NCBI RefSeq assembly: GCF_036370855.1
Contig: NC_088099.1
Coordinates: 28,363,501 to 28,427,500 of the forward strand
DNA: 64,000 nucleotides
Direction of reading: 5' to 3'
From: Dromaius novaehollandiae
Lineage: Eukaryota; Chordata; Aves; Casuariiformes; Dromaiidae
The position numbers were made by a program, and so were the translations under genes. Positions 1 to 10,785 of the stretch are shown piece after piece (the stretch's first letter is position 1; each line of letters starts with the position of its first letter). A model generated the notes under the pieces. That model was given only the letters and a program-made list of their open reading frames with translations, was not told where the DNA came from and ran no database searches.

Positions 1-3000
1 TTTGAAGGAAAATAAATTGCTGTAGTTTAAATCACAAGCCCTCATAAAAACATACTTGTGCCCAGAAAGCTAAGCATCAGAGCTTGCCTGGAGCTTAAGA
101 AGAAGTGGCATCTTTTTCAATAAATTTACATCTCTAAATAGATGATAAGTGTTGAATTAATTTCCATATGTTTAAAATAGCAGAGCATTAAGAATTCTGG
201 CACTTCAAGCAATCAACTAATTTGGGACTATTATGAGAATATCTGTCCTACTAGTGGAGCTATTCATCTAAGAAACAGGGATAGTCTGTGCCTCTGTGCC
301 CTTTCGGTGCCACAAAGGAAGAGCGAATTGACAAAAAGAATCCCCTTTGTTTGCCTGAAGAGATGATGATGTTTTATGGCATTCGAGGCTTCATAAAATC
401 AACTTTTGGCGCTGAATAATCTGGGTCATGATACACCCAGCGTTTGCCGTGTCTGGTCACGCTCGTGGTTACGTGGGTCCGACGATGAGCAAGGGCAAGG
501 TGCTGGCAGATCCTTCCCAGTGGAAAAGGCAGGAGTGGAGGTGTGCCGACTTCTTTGCCCCCAAGAGCCGCTGGGGCAGAAGCTGCGCGGTGCTCCCCAC
601 CGGGTGACTCCCATCCCTGCTGCCGCCTGGCCCCCGCTCGAAATGCTGTGCAGCCCTGTCCAGCCTGGAGCCACTGCACTGTTATTTCATGACACCCAGC
701 AACGTGACATGACACTGCTGGTCTGGGAGTACAGAGCAAAAGCGTGAGCAGCAGCAGCAGAGGCGTCAGAACTGCCTGCCGGCAGGACCAGGAAGATGGC
801 ACTGCAGCAACAGATGCTCCCCTCGCCTTTCCAACATGATTTTTCTATTCCTAGAAAGTAGGGACTTGGAGGAGGACAGGTTTGGGGGGTGTTTGTTAGT
901 GGGTTGTTTTTTTTTTTTTTTTTTGAGTTCATATGCTGGAAAAGGCAATGCCATCAGAGAAAGCTTCTAATTATCTAGCGGATTTTTCACAGTGCAGATC
1001 TTCACTGCTGTATGTGCTTGATTTTTTACTGCTAAAGCAATAGGAAGTCGGGCCACTGACTTCAAAAGGAGTGTCAGGATTTCCGGGGAGCAACGGGATG
1101 TTTATTCTGTATAGATTTTAAACCCTTAAAAACATAATTGGAAAACTGTCTGTTTCTAGGCCACCTTCCCTCCACAACATCTTCTCGGCTTGGATCACTC
1201 TGCAATTTCCTGCTCTTTCCTCAGCTCCATTTGCCATGGCAATGGGTTAAAAACAGAAAACCAACAGCCACAGCCTGCATTCCTCGTTAAAGACAAGATA
1301 AATACAACTCGCTGTCCAGACCTTCTGGAAAGTTGAGTATGCTCAGAAACAGGGCAGTCAAGGGGGGGGGACAATTTGTAAGATACCGACGTGCTGGTTC
1401 CTTAGCTCCAGGACACTTAATCATTTTACAGGCTTGATATAAACATGTTTATCTGCAATGGTGCCAGCAATATTGAAAGCGCTGTGCAGACAAGGCTTTT
1501 GTGGTGACAGCTAGTTTTAGCATCGCTCTCAAGCAGATGCAGTGTGCAAGGCTCTGGACATGGGAAACACATGTTTGCAGATGAGCTGGTACTCATAACA
1601 GCAAGAAACATTTTCTTTTCCAAGGTACAGGGTGTAAACAGGGTCTCTGAGGAGTGGGCCACAGGCCTCGGCAGGATCTGCCCCCTCCTGCCCCGTATTT
1701 TCCCCTTGGCTTTGCTGACCCTTCTCTGAAGCGCAGGCCCCAGGCCTTCTTTAGGAGACCAAAGTGCCCAGATAGCGTAAAGATGCCGGAAAACAAGGCA
1801 GTGCAGCACAGCAATTAAGGGCATATCTCTAGTAATTTGCCGGAGTCCATGCTAACGACCCTTCTGTATTTAGCAGGGCAGGAAGCGTGCATAATGAGGA
1901 GCAGGGGAGGACAACCGGGCTCCTACAGCTGGTCAAGCAAATTGGTGTGAATTACTTGGCAGTTCGCCGGAAGCAGACCAAGGAGGTCTCTTCATAGGAG
2001 GAGGGGGAAAGAAAAAACCAACTTGAAGGTGGCCAGTCCCTGGGCTGGATCTGTCCGATTGCAAACCCGCTGCGGAGCAGAACAGCTGGTCAGTGTTTCG
2101 GAGAGGCACCAAGGCAGCAGGCAAGTTGCTGTCATTCGACAAGTTTCAGGAGACCTTCTGCTCCTCGTCCTTACACAGCTCCCCTCTCTCCCTCCCTGGC
2201 ATTTTTTCATTTAATGCCTGCGCATCGTGGGCAGCAGGGGCACCGCCAAATGCGGCAAAGCCTTCTGGAGAGGTAACGCCTGGGACTCGAGTGCCGGATA
2301 CTTTGGAAACCATCCCCTGTGCACCTCCTGCAAGCCAGGCAAATGGCAGAGAATTGGCTTATCTGCGAAATGCTCATGCTGTCGTTCACCTTTGATCTGG
2401 CATGCTTCATTGCTGGGAAGGAGGAAAACCCATGTATTATCAGAAGTCACCTTTAAAATACCGATATTTATTAATTCTAATTCAGCTAGCATGGCTATGA
2501 CGGTGCAAATGCTCTTTCTCCCTAGCGCTCTCCATAAGCTCTCCAAAAGAGAAATGCTGTTTGCCGTAGGCCCAGCACCGTCTCCCCGACCTCCTCGTCG
2601 CCTCACAGCTGCATCGCAACCCCTTGGCCCCGAAAGCTCGCGGGAGGCAGCACCGCGCTGACGCGGCCGGAGCCGCCGGGCCTGCCCGCCTTGCAGCCGG
2701 CCGCTTCTTCACCTCGCTCTCTGGTACTGCCCCAGGCCACCCTCCTTCGCTGCGTCATCTTTATAATCTGCTTCGAGGGGACAGGCATGAAGGGCAAAGA
2801 CACCTGGCGCACATAAATAAATAAATAAAAAGCAACGCAGTCCATTTTGAACGGCCACGCTGTCAGATGTGACAAAGGATTTTGCAGCATCTGCTGCAAT
2901 AAGATATTTAAAATCTCATCCCAAGCCTGTCAGATTCCCAACCCCACAGAGGGGAGATAACGAACAACACCTACTTCAAAGGAGGGCGGTACGGACTGAA

Positions 3001-4400
3001 AAGACTTTCACACGGGGCTCTGAAAACACACATAAATCATAGGTGTTAGCACTGTTCGAAATCCCATTTATTTCAAAATGTCGCTGCTCGCAGCTCAGCC
3101 TTGACCTCCCCTTGCCGCTGCGAGGCAGTGCACGGCCGGCCAGGACGCAGCAGGCGCGCCGAGCAGCCCCGGGCCTGCACGTGAGGTGCCAGGGCTGCCC
3201 GCCAGGTCGGCGGGGAGTCTGGAAAGGCCGTTTGCACCAGCACATCCTTACCAAATGCCATCACCGTATTTTGGAGAGGAGGGAAAACAAGGCAGGATCA
3301 CAGAGAAGTGCAAAGAAACGGCGGGATCGGGGCAGATAATTGACCTTTCTCCTGCAGGTCACACATGGATTTTCTGTGGGAAAAGTTTTTCCGCAGGAGC
3401 GCTTTGCGGGCGTTCATGCATCTGCCTCCACGGGAGCCGCACGGCAAGAGGCCGACGTGAGCAGCCCCCTTTCACAGCTGCTGGAGGGAGGCTCGGGGGC
3501 ACCATGGCAAGTGCCTACAAAAGTGCCCCCAGAGCCTGGGTACATCTGATCGGAGGCACGTAGGCTTTTTGGGAAACCTGGCATTTCGGGGTCGATATCC
3601 GTCTCTCAGGTCAGCATCAGATGGCTGCAGCACCAAGACCGTGCTGTGCTTCTGGCGTCCTCGCTCCACAGCAAACCGGGGAGCGTCCCACCGCCAGCAG
3701 CCTCCACCGCACATGGTCCCCAGGGCCTCCCAGCCCACTGCCTGCCTCTACGTTGAATAAAAGCAATTTCCTTCGTCGGAAAAAACAGTGCCTAATCCCA
3801 CCATGCATGCACTAAGGGGCTGAATCATGGTGCATGAGCAACGGTGTCCCCAGTGTTATATGTCGTGCACCCCATGAGTGCTCCCTGGTGCTGCCTCTGC
3901 TCCCCGGGCTCCTCCTTCGCTCTCAGGTGCCACTCACACTCTCATTGAGTGTTTTGGCAGCATTCAAGTTGTTTAGGCATCAAATAACTAATACAGATGA
4001 CTGGAGCGTACAATGTATAACATAGGCTCTGTCAACTAGGCAGCTGGTGCTTGTTACCTCCTATGGAAGAGCACTTAAACACCGGTCCGGAGAAAACCAC
4101 CGCCTGGCAGATGTTGTTTAGAAGCTGGTGTTGCATGTGTCAGTGCAAACACCAGCGTCACCTGTCGTACACGGCTCTGTCTTACCTGCCGTCATCCCTA
4201 TGAAACCTCGGATTTCTAGCCAAAAAACCCCAACCCATCCTTGTGGGGTTTTGTTTTTCTTCGTGGTACAGAAGAGACTGATGCAAATCTAAGGCCCTTC
4301 TCAAAACGCAGATCGGCTCTCATATCTCTGATGCCTTCCTAGACTTATAAATAATCGTATTCAGTCCGCTGGGAGCAGGTAACATGAACCTGCGCTGTAA
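1..4400. other. 5' flank of MTURN, no identified gene
   Basis: This is non-coding flank as far as I can tell. Open frames here are short and overlap on both strands, as expected by chance in moderately GC-rich DNA. I see no convincing exon, CR1 piece or RNA gene. In mammals the gene upstream of MTURN is PLEKHA8 (established synteny), but I recognise none of its C-terminal lipid-transfer domain here. One minus-strand frame ending at 374 has a protein-like C-terminus and is treated as a separate finding. GC content rises from about 2600 onward, well before the promoter. Confidence 0.55.
907..924. repeat. T18 homopolymer
   Basis: An uninterrupted run of 18 T on the + strand. It could be the poly-A tail of a minus-strand retroposed sequence, but nothing recognisable adjoins it. 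A plain mononucleotide microsatellite is the simplest reading. Confidence 0.9.
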
Positions 4401-4697
4401 CCCAGCAGCCCCGGTTGGTGTATAGCATTCCCACACCGCGGGACGAGCTCGCCCGCGTTTCGGCGGCGCCCCGTGCCCCGCTGGGGGCTGCCCTGGACCC
4501 CGGCGAGGCGCCCGGCTTTCTCTGGAAGGGTCGCTAGCCTCGCTGCCTGTTGAAACGGCGGGGAAAAAATCCAAGATAAACAAAACAAAATAAGACGACC
4601 TCAGTGAAAAGCGGTTTCTGGGCATTTCCCCCCCCCAGCCGCGCGCTGTCAGCAGGCGCCGCGGCCCCGCGAGGGCTGCGGGCGGGCCGGGCCCGGC

Positions 4698-4735
4698 GGG
4701 GCGGGCCGGGGCGGCGCTCGGCGCGGCGGGGCGGG
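4698..4735 (+). promoter_or_regulatory. Cluster of GC boxes (Sp/KLF-type sites)
   Basis: Two GGGGCGGG motifs (4698-4705 and 4728-4735) and a related GGGGCGGC (4708-4715) lie 40-80 bp upstream of the start codon. GC boxes are established Sp1/KLF sites in CpG-island promoters. Use here is inferred, because such motifs also arise by chance in sequence this GC-rich. Confidence 0.5.
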
Positions 4736-4774
4736 CGCGGAGCGCGGCGGCGGCGGGCGGCGGCGGCGGCGGCG

Positions 4775-4936
4775 ATGGCTTTCGAGGCGCTGGCGGAGGC
4801 TGCGGAGCGGTGGTGCGCCCGGACGCCCTTCCAGCTCATCGCCGCCGAGGAGACGGAGCGGCGCATGGACTTCTACGCCGAGCCCGGCGTCTCCTTCTAC
4901 GTGCTCTGCCCGGACGCCGCCTGCGGCGACAATTTC
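4775..4936 (+). CDS. MTURN: MTURN coding exon 1 (maturin residues 1-54)
   Basis: The exon encodes 54 residues beginning MAFEALAEAAERWC and ending CPDAACGDNF, and the next bases are the donor GTGAGT at 4937. The match to vertebrate maturin (formerly C7orf41/Ells1) is by recognition of the conserved blocks AERWC, EETERRMDFYA and PGVSFYVLCPD. The start is the first in-frame AUG after a TAA at 4577, in a strong context (G at -3, G at +4). It is preceded by a GGC-repeat-rich 5' UTR with no upstream AUG. Near-cognate GTG (4604) and CTG codons lie in frame upstream, so an N-terminal extension is possible but not indicated. Maturin is a small acidic cytoplasmic protein that promotes neural differentiation in frog embryos and has been linked to megakaryocyte differentiation; its biochemical activity is not established. 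The reading frame stays open past the donor to 5551. Confidence 0.96.
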
Positions 4937-5339
4937 GTGAGTGCCGGGGGCGGGCGCCCGGGCGACCCCCCTCTCCTCTCCGCTGCTCTCCGCCCCGTCC
5001 CCCCTCCCCGCCGGCGCCCGCCCGGCCGGGGGGGCCCCGCTGCGGCGCCAGGGGCAGCGGTGCCGCCGCGGGAGGGAGGCGGCGCTGGGGAGGGGGCGCG
5101 GGGGCATCCTCGCCAAAACCTGCAAGATGGAGGCTGCGGGGTGGCCCCGCGGGCAGGGCCGCCCCCCCCGCCGCCGCCGCGGTGCCGGTGGCGGGGGGCG
5201 AGGCGGGCTGCCGGCCCCCCGCGGCCCCCCGAGCGGGCGGGGGCCGCCTCGGCAAATGGAGAGCGGGCGGGCGGCAATAAAATGGAGTCGGGACGGCGCC
5301 GCCGCCCCGCGCCCCCGGCCCCCGCGCCGGCAGGTGCCG

Positions 5340-5356
5340 CCCCCCCCCCCCCCCCC
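5340..5356 (+). repeat. C17 homopolymer
   Basis: Seventeen consecutive C on the + strand (G17 on the other) inside the MTURN CpG island. Such tracts can form four-stranded structures and are prone to length error in sequencing, so the exact length should be treated with care. Confidence 0.9.
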
Positions 5357-5383
5357 GCGCCGCTCCCGCGGCGGCGCCCCGAC

Positions 5384-5431
5384 GGCCCCGGCCCCGGCCC
5401 CGGCCCCGGCCCCGGCCCCGGCCCCGGCCCC
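5384..5431 (+). repeat. (GGCCCC)8 hexanucleotide array, GGGGCC on the minus strand
   Basis: Eight perfect tandem copies of GGCCCC lie about 450 bp into MTURN intron 1. On the minus strand the unit is GGGGCC, identical to the repeat expanded in human C9orf72. Its six reading frames give Gly-Pro, Pro-Ala and Pro-Arg in sense, and Gly-Ala, Gly-Arg and Gly-Pro in antisense. Several long GC-driven open frames cross it, including the one continuous with MTURN exon 1. G-quadruplex potential on the minus strand is expected from the sequence. Confidence 0.95.
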
Positions 5432-5434
5432 GGC

Positions 5435-5464
5435 GGCTCGGCTCGGCTCGGCTCGGCTCGGCTC
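5435..5464 (+). repeat. (GGCTC)6 pentanucleotide array
   Basis: Six perfect copies of GGCTC follow the hexanucleotide array after a 3-base gap, still inside the intron 1 CpG island. The two arrays together make about 80 bp of tandem GC-rich repeat. Confidence 0.93.
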
Positions 5465-5559
5465 GGCGCCCCCCGCTCCGCCGGGGACCGCGAGGGCCAC
5501 CCAAAAGCGCAGCCTCGCTGCAGGGTTTCCCAGCTGCAGAGCTCCGCTTAAGCACAATT

Positions 5560-5625
5560 AAAGGAGATGATATATAGCTATATCTCCTTTATCCTATATA
5601 TTATATACATATATATATATATAAT
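5560..5625. repeat. Inverted repeat and AT-rich tract at the CpG-island edge
   Basis: Perfect 9-base arms AAAGGAGAT (5560-5568) and ATCTCCTTT (5582-5590) flank a 13-base AT-rich spacer. They are followed to about 5625 by nearly pure TATA/ATAT sequence. The element marks a very abrupt switch from over 80% GC to AT-rich DNA. It could extrude as a cruciform or act as a boundary; no protein site is claimed. Confidence 0.8.
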
Positions 5626-8600
5626 TTTTTAAAATAGCTGCTAGCACAGAGTGTTACTGTAGAAATGTTGTCGCGCCTTCCCTTCCTGGAGCAACTTTCA
5701 TCCCTCCTCGATCTGCCTGACAAACGTTAATTAATTCCTTTCCCAACAGGTAAGTGGAGTAAGAAGGCGCTTGGTGGATGGGTTAATGGGAGCAAAGAGC
5801 AGTTCGGTGCCTCCTCCGAGGCCACCGATGGCGGCGAGTGGGGTATTTATGTGTAATGCCGGGCAGGTGGTCGCACTGATTTGTGAAGGAAGTTATTGGG
5901 AGTTCGGTTTTGCGCCTGTCCGGGAATACGTCAGACCTTCACCGGTGGTCGCGGCGGTGCTTGGGGAGCGTCCCTGGGTGAGGATTGCCCCGGTCTGCGG
6001 CGGGGCTCACCGGGGTACGGCCGGCCACCCCGCACCCACCTGCGGGCCAAACCCTGGCGCACGCTCCCGCGGAGAGGTGCCCATGCCCAGAAAGGGCCGC
6101 ACGGCTGCCTGCTGGGCTCTTGCGCTGCGATCCAATTGCTGGACTAGTCTAAAGTTGTTATTCCACCCAGGGATGCTAATTGTACCAGAAATTTTAAAGA
6201 AAGCTTATTATTTTTCTTTTATGTGGAGCGTGTCAGTATGCACTGCACAACAATTGAGAGGACCCTCTCAAAATGAAATGTAATTTTTTTTTTACAAAAA
6301 AAGAGGCTTAAGCAGTTTCAGACCCTATTCCTCTGCTTCTAGCACAGGCCAATTTTTGTGGGTTTGCAACCACATTTTCCTTTTTTTTTTCCCCTTTTCT
6401 TTTTTTGGCAAATATTTTCATTCCAGGGTTGCTGTGTGAAGGAGTCCCTGCCCAAAGCCACCAATAGTAAAACTGAGCAGAAGGGCCAGCTGCCGTCAAT
6501 GCAGAATGTCAACAGCGGAAAACTAGAGACAGCGTTTTCTCCTGCCCTTTTTGGCATAATTACTTGAGGCACTTTTTGTAGTAGTAATACTCTTAAGATA
6601 GGCAGATAGGTGTCATTCTTAATTCTTTGCCTGCTGATGGTGTCTCTTTAATGCGATTAAGGACCACTAATGAGCTAATTCACCAGCATCGTGCTTTCTG
6701 CTCCTAGCATGCTGTGGGGCTTCATTTATGCGCTCAGCTTGGCTATCTTGTTTTTTGAAGACTTTTTTTTTTTTCCTAATGTTCCAGAAGATAGTCTCCT
6801 TTCTGCATCCTGTTACAGACTAAAGTTTATTTTAAGGAGACTTAATACAAGCAAGGAACTGATTCTCCTTTGTGCTTTAGCCTTGTTTCATGGTTCTGGT
6901 AACATGAAGGAGCCGTGAAAGTGAGAGTAAATATAAATAGGATTCGCAGTGGCACACTTTATGGCCTTTTTACACCCTCTGAGTCTTATAAAGTAGCCTC
7001 ACATTTAATAAGCATCTGGTGCTTGATATTCCTGTTCACTTTCTTTACGTGTTCATTTCATAATAATGTGACTTAAAAAGCTACGTAGGAGGTGCCAGAG
7101 AAGTCCATGATAACTCCTCACTTGTAAGGAGGAAATGATGAACATGACGAGCTTAGAGGAGGAGAAAGACTTGGAAAGGTTGCCAAGAAACAATCTGGGG
7201 GAGAAAAACTTTGCATCCTGCCTTAAATCAGAGATTCCTGATCACAAAAATCTTATAATTTTAGCTTCATGAAAAGGTACTTCCGGGCCGCATTTTTTTA
7301 ACGTGTTAGGCACGCAAAAGATGCATCTAGGTGCCTACTGGCTTTTTCAGTACCACCTGGACACCTAAACCTTGCTGCATCAGCATCTTATATAGCTAAA
7401 TTACATATAATTTAGCTTCTGAGGCTTATGCTGTTCTCAAAAAAAAAATTAATTGAACTTGCTGTATAGCCATAAACAATGTGGGTGGGGGTTGAGATGC
7501 TATTCCTTACCGTCTGTATTTTTTTGTCACCTTGTTGATGCTGATAAGGCAAATACAAATGTTGTGCCACCTTGTTGCAAGATTTCCTGTAATATACTTT
7601 AGAAAAGAGCCGGTGAATCTCAGTATTTTCCCTGAGCTGAATTATCCCCATGAAGTAAAAGTTCTGCTAGCATGCTTAACAGGTGGGCTGGGTGGGAAAG
7701 GGTGATCTAGTAAGTGACTGTGTTATCTAGCAACACTGAATCATCTAAAGATGGGAGAGAAAACAAACCCCTTCAGTTGCAACCCTATGAATTGCCTCGG
7801 CTCTGTACTATGTATAGATGCTGAACTAAATAATACAACCATGATCAGTTAGGTCAGCTGAGGTGGAAATTAGTGGCCGTGTGCTTTTGTAGTTACACAA
7901 AGCAACCGTGAGCAAAACTGGGCAAGCTTGAAAAACACATACTCAGATGATGAGGTTTATTTTTCTTTAATTGCACAGCCACGACTGAGCCCTGTTGGCC
8001 ACCAGATTGCCAGCAGCCCGCTTCTCCCCGTGCAAAGAGATACTAAGGCTCCAAGGTTTTTCCAGGAAAAGCATCTCTGTACGTGCAGTTTCACTGACTG
8101 CTCTAATTTCCTGAGCAGGAGCTGGATCCTCAAATTACACTTGTTGTTTTATTTTTGAGAGGCCAAAATTCCTTTTGCAGGTTCCTCTGGAGATGCGTGA
8201 GTCAGAGTGGTGCGACTCAGCTCCTACTCTGGCTCGATGCAGCACTGAACTTCCACAGAGCTGTAGATGCAGCTGCATCATAGATGATATAACGCTGGTC
8301 TTCGTTATGGTTAAGGTGGTTTTTCTTTCAGGAGGTGAAATCAAACCATTTCCAAATGAGATGCATGCACTAGCGGCATGTGAGACCTTCCATAGTAAGT
8401 TGTTGCTCTAACCAAAGTTTTAAATCTTCTGCAGATGTGGAAATTGTTGGAAGCTTCACATGCGTATTGCCTTACCATGCTATGCAAAAAAGTCTCTTCA
8501 AAGACTAAAAGATCAAGTAACTTGTTTGGGTTTTCCCCTTGTGTCCTAGATCGGCTTGTTTTGAGCCACTGCTGACAAATTCATGCTTCAGTCTAAAATC

Positions 8601-10662
8601 TGCAATTTGAAAAGTGACTCTCTAAGAAAAATACCAGGGTAACACAGGGTTAAGTTTCCCTGGGGAACAAGCTAGCTGTAATTTATACTTTTTAAAAAGC
8701 AGCAACATTTAATTTTTCATTTAATACGGAAGCCCCCATCTGTAGCTCTGGTAGTCAGAAGAAGCCACAATTTACACCAGAATCAGGATTTTAATAGGCA
8801 TAACCATTTTGTACAGATAAACAATTACAGAACGTTTAAGACAACTTATGAATTGCCAAGCCATAAAATCCAGCTCTTAAGTTTGACTCGTAAGGATTAA
8901 GAGTAATAAAAGGGTTATTGCTAACCTCAAGTATTAAGAAATCATGAGTCAGACCTCCAAAATCTCAAGGCTGTTCTTAAAATGTTGCGATTTTAAGAAA
9001 GTTCATTTTACATTTTGAAGAGGGTTCATTTGAGTTCATTTAATGTACCTTTTGCCTTTTTAGGCCATAGAAATCACAGAGTCCTGGTTTTTGTTTTGGG
9101 GTTTTTTGGTAAACAAAAGCTGAGATTTGGTTGGATATTTATAGGACTACAAGGCCCATGGCTGTAAGATGTCATAAAATATCATGAGACTTGCGGTATG
9201 TGTCTGTGAGAGCTGGCAAGACTGTAAATAACTTACTTCTGTTGCTAGAGTGGTAAGAGACGAGACTGGGTATATGGAAAGAGCAGAACTTATTCAGTAA
9301 GACAGGCTTTTTTCTTAAAACATTTTACTACATTTATGCTTGTAGAATGCAACAGGCAGCAAAGAAAATGTAGATCAAGTGAGGTTAGTGGGAAGACATT
9401 TATACTTTTTTGTCTTAAAGAGGTAGCTTAGGTGATGTTAAGTAGGGTTTTCTTTAGATAAAGGTAAAAGTGCATTCCTGGCAGGTATTCTCCGCTGAAC
9501 AGGAAGGCAACACGCAAGCTTTGTTAGGCACTCAAACATCTGTGATTCTTACTCTTTTCCTGAATGTTAGTTAAGCTTCAGAGAGACCCTCCTCTGTTCT
9601 TATTTAAGCATAACCTGCTGTTTACAGCGCAGTAAAAAGCTACATAGCGCTTTAGGGAAAAGAATCGCTGTGCAAAAGTAGAGGTATAAGAGTCTCACAC
9701 CAATTTTGCAGTATTACGCTTCTCTGTTTACAGACTCCCCAAGACAGTCCTGTGCACAGTCTTCAAAAAGAAGGTCTTTAAAAATACACACTAGATTGTG
9801 TGCAGGCTGCACGTGTACGCAAGAAGCCTTGCTGTCTTGAGTGCTTCCAGCATCGCTGGCCAGCTCGCTGGTTCCAGCAACCTCATACCAGCAGAATAAG
9901 CATCAATTTGGGGGAGAGGCTTCAGTGAGCCAGGCCTCTCTCAAGCAAGAGCAAGTTGAGAAGAATATCTCAAATGGGTGTAAATGTGCCTGCCCAGGAA
10001 GAGAAGATGCAGGTCCAGGAGGAACAAGCCTGCGAGCAGAGGGAGGGGGAAGGTGTGAAGTGTGGGCATGTTGTGGGTGCTCAAATATCTCTGCTTGGCA
10101 CTGCTTCTCACCTGTGATTATATTTTGCATTGTGTTTTCTTCTGCATCACCAATGATTACACACCAAATCCCATTTTCAGGGTGGCATCACCCATGCACT
10201 AATGCCAGCAAGACAAAGAGATGCTTTACCTCTTTCTGAGGGCTTTTTTGCAACCAATGATGTAGAAGCAGAGGAAACCCAACTTGACTTCCAGACCCAT
10301 GCAGGGCTAGTGTCAAGCAAAAACTCCTTTACTGGTAAAAATGTGTGTGCACAAGGCATGCTCACTCTTCATGACCAATGCAATCATAGGAAGTCTTCTC
10401 TTCTGGATGATTGATTTCCCTGCTCTCTGATTCACTGTGTTAATAAAATCAAAATCCTTCCTCTGGGTGCTGCTTTGAAAATATTGGACCTTGCTTGGCT
10501 TTTGAAATAGCACACCATGCCTGTCCTCAGTACAGATCTGAACTGCAGGCCCAGTGTACTTTGGCACATGTTTACAACATGTCGCCTTATAAAATCATGT
10601 GAAAAGGTCAGCGTGAATGCCTGTTAATGTCTTTTCTTTCTTTTGTTGCTGTTGGCTTTCAG

Positions 10663-10785
10663 CACGTGTGGAGTGAAAGTGAGGACTGCTTACCTTTTCT
10701 GCAGCTTGCACAGGATTACATCTCTTCCTGTGGGAAAAAGACACTCCATGAAATACTGGAAAAAGTCTTCAAATCCTTCAGACCT
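10663..10785 (+). CDS. MTURN: MTURN coding exon 2 (maturin residues 55-95)
   Basis: The exon encodes 41 residues beginning HVWSESEDCLPFLQLAQDY and ending FKSFRP. It is bounded by a TTTCAG acceptor (10657-10662) and a GTAAGT donor (10786-10791). This is the most conserved part of vertebrate maturin, and every residue fits the family as I know it. The joins F54/H55 and P95/L96 are both phase 0. The segment HEILEKVFKSF is amphipathic and probably helical (inference). Confidence 0.97.

Larger units (their letters stand above)
4430..5540 (+). promoter_or_regulatory. MTURN: CpG-island promoter of MTURN
   Basis: GC content and CpG density rise sharply at about 4430 and collapse just after 5550, where AT-rich sequence takes over. 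The island covers the presumed start region, 5' UTR, exon 1 and the first 600 bp of intron 1. No TATA box is seen at a sensible distance from exon 1, so a dispersed CpG-island promoter is inferred. An in-frame TAA at 4577-4579 followed by no AUG before 4775 fits a GC-rich 5' UTR lying roughly between 4580 and 4774. The exact start of transcription cannot be read from sequence. Confidence 0.8.
4937..10662 (+). other. MTURN: MTURN intron 1
   Basis: This phase-0 intron of 5,726 bp runs from GTGAGT to a pyrimidine-rich acceptor ending in GGCTTTCAG. Its first 600 bp belong to the CpG island and carry the C17, GGCCCC and GGCTC arrays. A smaller GC- and CpG-rich patch sits around 5930-6130. The rest is AT-rich. 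I see no CR1 fragment, RNA gene or convincing extra exon in it; open frames there are short and unrelated to known proteins. Confidence 0.93.

Noticed and set aside
5771..6283. 170-codon + strand open frame in MTURN intron 1
   Set aside because: No homology recognised; it begins just outside the CpG island and depends on a GC-rich patch. Canonical splicing of exons 1 and 2 leaves it intronic.
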